Assembly (NCBI GenBank): GCA_027019785.1 | Contig: JALUWF010000293.1 | Location: forward strand, 1 to 35,952 | DNA from: Mariprofundus sp. | GTDB taxonomy: Bacteria > Pseudomonadota > Zetaproteobacteria > Mariprofundales > Mariprofundaceae | Direction of reading: 5' to 3' | DNA: 35,952 nt | Shown here: piece after piece, positions 28,210 to 35,952 of the stretch | Position numbering within the stretch: position 1 is the first letter of the stretch | How the letters are laid out: every line of letters begins with the position of its first letter | Program-made: the position numbers and the translations under genes | Notes under the pieces: model-generated | What the model was told of the DNA's origin: nothing | The model's input: only the letters and a program-made list of their open reading frames with translations | Database searches by the model: none

Positions 28210-29475
28210 TCAGGAGGCGGCTTCCAGCTTCTGTTCGCCGTCACCCTTGAACACCAGCACCGGCCTGGAACTGCCTTCGACCGCTTCGCGATTGACGACG
28301 CATTTTTCCACGCCTGTCATGGTCGGGATATCGTACATTACATCCAGCATCACCGATTCCATAATCGCCCTCAAGCCCCGCGCGCCGGTTTTGCGTTCAA
28401 TGGCTTTCTCGGCAATCGCCTCCAGCGCATCATCGGTAAAGGAGACTGCGACGCCGTCATAAGCCATCAAGGCGGCATACTGTTTCACCAGCGCATTTTT
28501 CGGCTCGGTCAGGATTCTCAACAGAGCTTCCTTATCCAGATGGCTCAATGTCGCCACCGCTGGCAAACGCCCCACCAATTCAGGAATCAGACCGTATTTA
28601 ATCAAGTCTTCCGGCTCCACCTGACTTAAAATGACGCCGATATCTTTCTCATCATCGGTCTCAACCTGCGCCCCGAAACCGATGGAACGCGGCTTACCCT
28701 TGGCTTCAATCAGTTTCTCCAGGCCGTTAAATGCGCCGCCCAGCACAAACAGGATATTGGTGGTATCCACCTGCATAAATTCCTGCTGCGGATGTTTGCG
28801 TCCGCCCTGCGGCGGTACCGCAGCCACAGTACCCTCAATCAGTTTCAGCAGCGCCTGCTGCACGCCTTCGCCGGATACATCACGGGTGATCGACGGCCCT
28901 TCCGCCTTGCGCGATAGTTTATCCACCTCATCAATATAGACGATGCCGCGCTGCGCCTTATCAACGTCATAATCGGCAGCCTGCAACAGTTTCAGAATAA
29001 TATTCTCGACATCCTCGCCCACATAGCCGGCTTCGGTCAGCGTGGTGGCGTCGGCCATCACGAACGGCACATCGAATACGCGCGCCAGCGTCTGGGCCAG
29101 CAGCGTTTTACCGCAGCCTGTCGGGCCGAGCAGCAACACATTGGACTTGGAAATTTCCACGTCATTTTTTTCATTGTGATCGATACGTTTATAATGATTG
29201 TACACCGCCACCGACAGCAATCGCTTGGGCCCTTCCTGGCCAATCACATAATCATCGAGAAAGGCCTTAATCTCGGCCGGACGCGGCAGACCGCTATCGG
29301 CCTTCTCATCTTTCTGTTCACCTGAAAGCTCTTCTACAATGATTTCATTGCACAATTCAATGCATTCATCACAGATAAAAACAGTCGGTCCGGCAATTAG
29401 TTTTTTGACATCATGCTGCGATTTACCGCAAAATGAGCAATATAAAGTGTTGTCGCCGCTATTTTGAGTCGTCAT
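28210..29475 (-). CDS. clpX: ATP-dependent Clp protease ATP-binding subunit ClpX
   Basis: [30 protein letters not shown] zinc-binding N-terminus; [21 protein letters not shown] at 29475. Confidence 0.98.
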   Translation of the reverse strand: MTTQNSGDNTLYCSFCGKSQHDVKKLIAGPTVFICDECIELCNEIIVEELSGEQKDEKADSGLPRPAEIKAFLDDYVIGQEGPKRLLSVAVYNHYKRIDHNEKNDVEISKSNVLLLGPTGCGKTLLAQTLARVFDVPFVMADATTLTEAGYVGEDVENIILKLLQAADYDVDKAQRGIVYIDEVDKLSRKAEGPSITRDVSGEGVQQALLKLIEGTVAAVPPQGGRKHPQQEFMQVDTTNILFVLGGAFNGLEKLIEAKGKPRSIGFGAQVETDDEKDIGVILSQVEPEDLIKYGLIPELVGRLPAVATLSHLDKEALLRILTEPKNALVKQYAALMAYDGVAVSFTDDALEAIAEKAIERKTGARGLRAIMESVMLDVMYDIPTMTGVEKCVVNREAVEGSSRPVLVFKGDGEQKLEAAS

Positions 29476-30103
29476 CTGCACCTCGGTCTGTCTGATCTTC
29501 GCCCGGATTTTCAGCCACATCCGCACGCGATGTCAGCACATCATCCACCAAACCGTAATCTTTTGCCTCATCAGCGGTCAAGAAATAATCCCGTTCGACA
29601 TCATCGGCCAGCTTATCCAGCGGCTGACCGGTATGCTCGGCCAACATCTCGTTCAGATGATCCTTGAGCTTCAGAATTTCACGTGCATGAATCTCGATAT
29701 CAGTCGCCTGCCCCTGGAATCCGCCCAACGGCTGATGAATCATAATGCGGGCATTGGGCAGCGCATAGCGTTTTCCAGCCGCGCCCGCCGCCAGCAGATG
29801 CGCCCCCATACTGGCCGCCTGACCAACGCACAGGGTGGATACGTCGCAGCGTATATATTGCATGGTATCGTAAATAGCGAGGCCGGATGTCACTACACCG
29901 CCCGGACTATTGATGTAGAGATAAATATCCTTATCCGGGCCTTCCGACTCCAGAAACAGCAACTGGGCGATAATCAGATTGGCAACATGATCATCCACCG
30001 GCCCGTTGAGAAAAACAATGCGTTCTTTGAGCAGACGCGAATAGATATCGTAGGAGCGCTCTCCCCGTGCTGTTTGCTCGACGACCATCGGAACCAGATT
30101 CAT
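29459..30103 (-). CDS. clpP: ATP-dependent Clp protease proteolytic subunit ClpP
   Basis: [70 protein letters not shown] at 30103. Confidence 0.98.
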   Translation of the reverse strand: MNLVPMVVEQTARGERSYDIYSRLLKERIVFLNGPVDDHVANLIIAQLLFLESEGPDKDIYLYINSPGGVVTSGLAIYDTMQYIRCDVSTLCVGQAASMGAHLLAAGAAGKRYALPNARIMIHQPLGGFQGQATDIEIHAREILKLKDHLNEMLAEHTGQPLDKLADDVERDYFLTADEAKDYGLVDDVLTSRADVAENPGEDQTDRGADDDSK

Positions 30104-30140
30104 ATTTTCTCCTTTTATTCTGCCGCACTTATTCTGCCGC

Positions 30141-30200
30141 ACTGGAAGCGCGGCTTCAGCCGTGCTATCGAATGGTTTGCGCGGCTAAAGCCGCACCTCC
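30141..30200. repeat. REP-like palindrome copy 2
   Basis: actggaagcgcggcttcagccgtgctatcgaatggtttgcgcggctaaagccgcacctcc; related to 22785..22846. Confidence 0.82.
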
Positions 30201-30248
30201 ATGTGATTTATGTTCACTATCGCGCCCAATAAAGCCACACCCATGGCT

Positions 30249-31580
30249 TTATTGGACTTGCTCTTGTTCCGCCTGCCAGTCAGATAGCGCTTTGGTAGCT
30301 GCCGTAGTGTTGGCCTCGGAGACAATATATGCAATACACTCGCGTTCCAGCAAGTTTTCACGCAGCGATGCCATCTGCTCCTGCTGACTTCTGATCCATG
30401 TTTTGAACTGGTCGCGCTGCTCTTCCGGATACTGCTGCGACTGGCGATCCAGTTCCGCATCAACCTGAGCATCGTCGATAGAGATATCGGCGGATTCACG
30501 TACTTTCTGTAGCAATACCGACAATTTCAGGCCGCGCTCAGAACGCGCGCGCACTTCCTCTATGAACGCCTCATCCTTCAACATATCAGCCGGCGGATCC
30601 ATGCCCTGCTGTTTCATATTATCCAGCACGCGTTTGGTGGTTTCGCGCATATCCTGCTCCAGCAGCGCTTTGGGCATGCTGATGTCATGGGCTGCCAGCA
30701 ATGCATCAAGCGCCGCCTCACGCGTGGCCAAAAATGATGCCTGTCCGGCTTCTTCATCCAGGCGTTCTTTAGCATCGGCTCGCAGTGCTGCGCCATCATC
30801 AAAGCCCAGCATGACTGCCAGTGCATCTTCATCCTCCGCCGTTTCAGGCTTGCCGACGCTCTTCACCACTGTGGCAAAGACGGCATCCTTGCCGACCAGA
30901 TGGGCGGCCTGATAATCGCTCGGAAAGCTCACTTCAATAGTAACATCATCACCTGCCACGCTACCGATCAACTGCTCTTCAAAACCGGGGATAAAACGAC
31001 CTTCGCCCAACACCAGTGGCACATCCTCACCCTTGCCGCCATCAAATTCTTCTCCATCAATCACGCCGACAAAATCGATATGCAACTGATCGCCCGTTTC
31101 AGCCTTGCGTTCGGCCTCAATTTCAAACTTCACCTGCGATTTCTGCAAGCGTTCCAGCACCGAATCCACATCGCTTGTTTCGACTTCCACCGTGGTCGCA
31201 TCAAATGTCAGTTTGGAAATATCGCTCAAATCCACCGTTGGCCATGTCGTGACTTGCATGGTGAATTCGAAGCCGGAGGCCGGCTGCATAGTCGGAATAT
31301 CCAGCATCGGCTGCACAGCCGGGATCAAACCGGAGGATTCAATAGCCGCGACATAATGCGCCTGCACCAGTTCCGACACCGTATCCTCATGCAATTTTGG
31401 CCCGAACTGCTGCTTCAGGTGCGCCGGCGGCGTTTTGCCAGGACGAAAACCCGGCAACTTGGCCTGACGGCTGAGCTTCAATAACTGTTCGTTATAGATG
31501 CGGTCATATTCACCCTGCGGCACGGTGACATGCACCTGATATTCGTGACGCCCTAACTCTTTTACGTCTGTTTGAATCAT
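30249..31580 (-). CDS. tig: Trigger factor
   Basis: MIQTDVKELGRHEYQVHVTVPQGEYDRIYNEQLLKLSRQAKLPGFRPGKTPPAHLKQQFG; FKBP-like middle domain; ATG at 31580. Confidence 0.97.
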   Translation of the reverse strand: MIQTDVKELGRHEYQVHVTVPQGEYDRIYNEQLLKLSRQAKLPGFRPGKTPPAHLKQQFGPKLHEDTVSELVQAHYVAAIESSGLIPAVQPMLDIPTMQPASGFEFTMQVTTWPTVDLSDISKLTFDATTVEVETSDVDSVLERLQKSQVKFEIEAERKAETGDQLHIDFVGVIDGEEFDGGKGEDVPLVLGEGRFIPGFEEQLIGSVAGDDVTIEVSFPSDYQAAHLVGKDAVFATVVKSVGKPETAEDEDALAVMLGFDDGAALRADAKERLDEEAGQASFLATREAALDALLAAHDISMPKALLEQDMRETTKRVLDNMKQQGMDPPADMLKDEAFIEEVRARSERGLKLSVLLQKVRESADISIDDAQVDAELDRQSQQYPEEQRDQFKTWIRSQQEQMASLRENLLERECIAYIVSEANTTAATKALSDWQAEQEQVQ

Positions 31581-31593
31581 CTCATTTCTCCAT

Positions 31594-31751
31594 GTGAACA
31601 TAAAAACATTCCAAACATCAATCCAGAATGTTCACGCGACCCACGGACGGGTCGCCAAAATCATGTGCGCCAGCACTTGATTTTGTGAGCAAAGGCAAAA
31701 TGACACTTTTACCTTTGCGCACTGAATAAATGCACGGATGCAGTTATTCAG
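31594..31751 (-). promoter_or_regulatory. Structured leader/intergenic region between tRNA-Leu and tig with five consecutive hairpins
   Basis: H1 gtgaacat/atgttcac (31594..31635); H2 gcgaccc/gggtcgc (31636..31655); H3 aaaatcatgtgc/gcacttgatttt (31657..31684); H4 gcaaaggcaaaa/cttttacctttgc-type (31689..31718); H5 ctgaataaatgca/tgcagttattcag (31722..31751). Confidence 0.72.
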
Positions 31752-31763
31752 CTCCTAGCAATC

Positions 31764-31847
31764 TGGTACGAGGAGGGGGAGTCGAACCCCCACACCAAAG
31801 GTACTGGCACCTAAAGCCAGCGCGTCTACCAGTTCCGCCATCCTCGC
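31764..31847 (-). tRNA. tRNA-Leu (TAG)
   Basis: Reverse complement gcgaggatggcggaactggtagacgcgctggctTAGgtgccagtacctttggtgtgggggttcgactccccctcctcgtacca, long variable arm, encoded CCA. Confidence 0.95.
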
Positions 31848-31984
31848 CTATATATCAATAAAAAAGGAGCAAGGTTATACCTTACCCCCCCTGTCGCAAA
31901 ACGGTGGCGAATGATGCCACCAGTCAACCTGAAATCAAGCAAAGTATATGGAGACATCAGGAAAAACTACCTCTTTGGAAATAG

Positions 31985-33412
<1,428 letters not shown>

Positions 33413-33430
33413 AGCCGCACTTCCTGTATA

Positions 33431-33576
33431 TACCCAAGCCCAGCAAGCCGGAACCAAACGGGAAAAACTAAAAACCCCCGCCACTGATTTCACGAATCAT
33501 CACTGATCATAAAACCTTCAAATTGCCTTCTGCATATTGCCTTTTAATTCGTGGTCATTCGTGTCATTCGTGGCCA
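33431..33576. repeat. Periodic-array inverted element D with shared left flank
   Basis: Left arm ccactgatttcacgaatcatcactgat (33481..33507), right arm attcgtggtcattcgtgtcattcgtggcca (33547..33576). Flank caagcccagcaagccggaaccaaacgggaaa matches element B flank. Confidence 0.78.
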
Positions 33577-33587
33577 GGTTTGCTTTA

Positions 33588-34697
33588 CTAAAATAAGTAC
33601 TTGGCCTGTTGATTCCCAGAATTCAGATAAGTGGCCCAGGCTGCGGCGGCGCGTTGCAGCAACATGGCGGCATCTGTCATGATCTTGCCTGGCGGGTAGT
33701 CGGCAGGCATGGCGGCAATCACCCTGTCAAAATGTTGCTCCATATCCGGCCAGGCCGTCACCCGCCCGGAAATCAGCGCAGTTTTAACACTATAATCGAG
33801 CGCCTTTCGAGCTACAATCGCCGGCAATTTACCGCACAGTGTCTGGGCATCGCTCCACCCTTCTCCCGTCACCACCCAGTCCGCTGTTGCAACGGCCTGC
33901 TCAAAGCCGCAGGCATGCATCACATATCCGGCACCTGAAATCATGTCTGCGCCCAGCAGTTTCAGCGCAAACCCCAACCCTCCGGCACCACCCGCCCCTG
34001 CATCACACATCACCGATACCCCGAAGGCCTGCTCACATATGCTGGCCCAGTGCTGCATGGCAGTTTCAACTTCAGTGAGTTGATCGTTCTGAATGCCTTT
34101 CTGAGGCCCGTAAACATGCACCGCGCCCTGGCTGCCGCATAAGGGATTTTGCACATCAGACAAAATCATCATCCGCACACGTTTCAAACGCGGATCCATG
34201 CCATCCGGATCAACCCGAACAGCCTTCATCATGCCATTTAAATCGGATGAAACAGGAGCGCCTGCATGGTCGGTTACACCGCAACCAAGCCGGGTGAGCA
34301 GACCCAAACCGCCATCCACCGTGGCGCTGCCGCCAAGCGCAATGCGGATGTCCTCTACGCCGGCATCCAGAGCAGATAACACCGCCGCACCTATGCGTTC
34401 ACTGCCTCGCTCAAACACATCAAGCTGCATTTCCGGCAAATTCAAACCGATCAATCGAGCCGATTCGATCAGAGCAAAATGGCCAACATTGTCATCCGCA
34501 AAAAGCAGATCACCGCACACCGTGCCGCCGCATGCGGCGTGCAACAGATCCAGCGTCCCCTCACCGCCATCGGCCAACGGCATCGCAACTATTTCGGCAT
34601 CCGGCATCACCGAACTGATCCCTGCCGCCATCGCACTGGCAGCCTCAGCCGCTGTCAGCGAGCCTTTAAATGCATCGGGCGCAAGCAGCATCTTCAT
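33588..34697 (-). CDS. Glycerate kinase (GlxK/GarK type)
   Basis: MKMLLAPDAFKGSLTAAEAASAMAAGI, MPLADGGEGTLDLL, IRIALGGSATVDGGLGLL, GAGGAGGLGFAL. Confidence 0.95.
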   Translation of the reverse strand: MKMLLAPDAFKGSLTAAEAASAMAAGISSVMPDAEIVAMPLADGGEGTLDLLHAACGGTVCGDLLFADDNVGHFALIESARLIGLNLPEMQLDVFERGSERIGAAVLSALDAGVEDIRIALGGSATVDGGLGLLTRLGCGVTDHAGAPVSSDLNGMMKAVRVDPDGMDPRLKRVRMMILSDVQNPLCGSQGAVHVYGPQKGIQNDQLTEVETAMQHWASICEQAFGVSVMCDAGAGGAGGLGFALKLLGADMISGAGYVMHACGFEQAVATADWVVTGEGWSDAQTLCGKLPAIVARKALDYSVKTALISGRVTAWPDMEQHFDRVIAAMPADYPPGKIMTDAAMLLQRAAAAWATYLNSGNQQAKYLF

Positions 34698-34810
34698 ACC
34701 CGGCGTCTGTTATTTGTCATGTTTCCTCCAACTATTTTGTAAATTTTATCTCTTACACACAGAAGATTTACTCAAAGACGAAGCAAGAGCGCAATCATTG
34801 CTGGTCAGCC

Positions 34811-34945
34811 GTGCAGAATGTTTGGGTGATGGTGGATAAGCTGACATCAGTCCGTGCTGATCGAATCAAAAGTTGTATCGGTACCCTGAATATCAAACAA
34901 CGGATAGAACTTGATAAGGCAGTAAAACTCTGGCTTGGCCTGTAA
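34811..34945 (+). pseudogene. C-terminal remnant of a MazF/PemK-type toxin
   Basis: Frame of ORF 34670..34945: NVWVMVDKLTSVRADRIKSCIGTLNIKQRIELDKAVKLWLGL*, matching the VMVDKL...RIG..IG.L...AL.LWLGL pattern of MazF C-termini; no N-terminal half present. Confidence 0.6.
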
Positions 34946-34969
34946 GCATGCCACTCATGGCATTGGCGA

Positions 34970-35015
34970 GTATTCCGATGAACTCGGCCACCGATTCCAG
35001 TGATCGCGGCTACCC
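34970..35015. mobile_element. Possible IS21-family element end remnant
   Basis: Two successive 23-nt units: gtattccgatgaactcggccacc and gattccagtgatcgcggctaccc, resembling repeated terminal motifs seen near IS21-type istAB elements. No transposase present. Confidence 0.35.
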
Positions 35016-35033
35016 TGGAACTTTAAAATCGTG

Positions 35034-35840
35034 TTAATTATCAAGATCTGAAAGCCCGACCCTGTTTTTTTGAAAACCACGTAAAAAAGAATCAAATGAC
35101 TTATCTCCACACGCACATTTAAGCAGCGCAGCCATTTCTTTATAGGATTCCTTTTGTCTCGCCAGTTCTTCTTTTGAAATCTCGAATGGCTCAAAGGTAT
35201 CATCAACAAGAATATCAGACATGTTTGTACCTTTTTTCATTCGATACATATGCCTGCACCCGCCCTCAGCGTAGTCCCAATAAGATTCCAGGATAGCCTT
35301 AAAAATGCCCCACCTTTCCATTGTTTTTTTCTTATTAAACCCATTAGAGTCTATGAACAATATCTTGGCATTGTGAAATTCAGTTAAGTAGCCAGCCATA
35401 AATGAACACAATATTGAAATCGTATCTGACGAACATTTCTCAGCGAAAGCATGGAACCCGATTTGGTTAGGTTCTCGACCACTTGAATAATAATATTTAT
35501 CAAAACATATTTCCATGCCTTCCGGAACAGAGCTTATCATATCTGCTTCAAATTCTTTGTCTGTAGAGCTTAAATAAAGATTGCCCACTCTGTTTTTAAG
35601 GTTGCCTGATTTTGTGACGTATGTATAAATAAAAGAACATATAATACTGCTGAATTCTCCAGATGAACTGTTTTCTGAATAAGTCCAGGAGTCAGGCGAA
35701 AGCCCGTACTTAACTGCATGATTAACGTACGGAGCAGAGAACTCGTCATCCTCATCTCCCCACCACGCAGGGTTTTTCTGGATTTGCTTATGGTTTTTAA
35801 CAATTCTGCGAAATGTTTCTTTTTGGTATCGTGATTTCAT
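35034..35840 (-). CDS. Hypothetical protein, AT-rich orphan
   Basis: 269-270-aa ORF (MKSRYQKETFRRIVKNHKQIQKNPAWWGDEDDEFS...) with visibly lower GC than neighbours; ATG at 35840, track start is TTG at 35846. No family recognised. Confidence 0.7.
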   Translation of the reverse strand: MKSRYQKETFRRIVKNHKQIQKNPAWWGDEDDEFSAPYVNHAVKYGLSPDSWTYSENSSSGEFSSIICSFIYTYVTKSGNLKNRVGNLYLSSTDKEFEADMISSVPEGMEICFDKYYYSSGREPNQIGFHAFAEKCSSDTISILCSFMAGYLTEFHNAKILFIDSNGFNKKKTMERWGIFKAILESYWDYAEGGCRHMYRMKKGTNMSDILVDDTFEPFEISKEELARQKESYKEMAALLKCACGDKSFDSFLRGFQKNRVGLSDLDN

Positions 35841-35952
35841 GTTCAATCCCTTAAAAATCGCTCTTAAGCATTATTATAACGCTTCCTGCCAACATCAACA
35901 GCTTTTTTACGGTTCATCTCCGCTCAGAAGCAGAAGAAAGAAAGGGGTCAAG

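Noticed and set aside
34198-34839. 213-aa plus-strand ORF
   Set aside because: Mostly antisense to glycerate kinase; Ser/Pro-rich shadow.
35841-35952. Consensus promoter for the orphan ORF (minus strand ttataat box)
   Set aside because: A TATAAT-like box is present, but the best -35 match is at poor spacing; too weak to annotate.

Overview
The window is a gene-dense proteobacterial chromosomal segment. Gene complement suggests a gamma- or zetaproteobacterial-like organism, but taxonomy is not established from sequence alone. Most genes are on the minus strand. From left to right it contains: an edge-truncated hpnL-like gene overlapping hpnK (hopanoid-associated); a decayed chalcone-isomerase-like ORF; an orphan LuxR-type HTH protein; two tandem hybrid histidine kinases (PAS-HK-REC and MHYT-PAS-HK-REC); rpiA; an orphan membrane protein; a small c-type cytochrome; a PP2C phosphatase / CHASE2 Ser/Thr kinase pair; tRNA-Asn; rpsT; a type IV pilus block (coaE, pilD, pilR, pilS, pilC, pilB, aroE in coordinate order); a GspN-like gene; a DUF3187-like gene; tRNA-Asp and tRNA-Val; hupB, lon, clpX, clpP, tig; tRNA-Leu; purB; glycerate kinase; and a right-edge accessory patch (MazF C-terminal remnant, IS21-like end remnant, low-GC orphan ORF). 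The most interesting non-coding signals are: (1) five consecutive near-perfect hairpins filling the tRNA-Leu/tig leader; (2) four intergenic loci sharing an inverted-array architecture of about 9-nt periodic units, two of which also share a left-flank sequence; (3) a three-copy intergenic element with the core GACTTYTTCCAYYCCGTG; (4) a two-copy REP-like palindrome. No searches were run. Family names come from motif recognition in the supplied translations.
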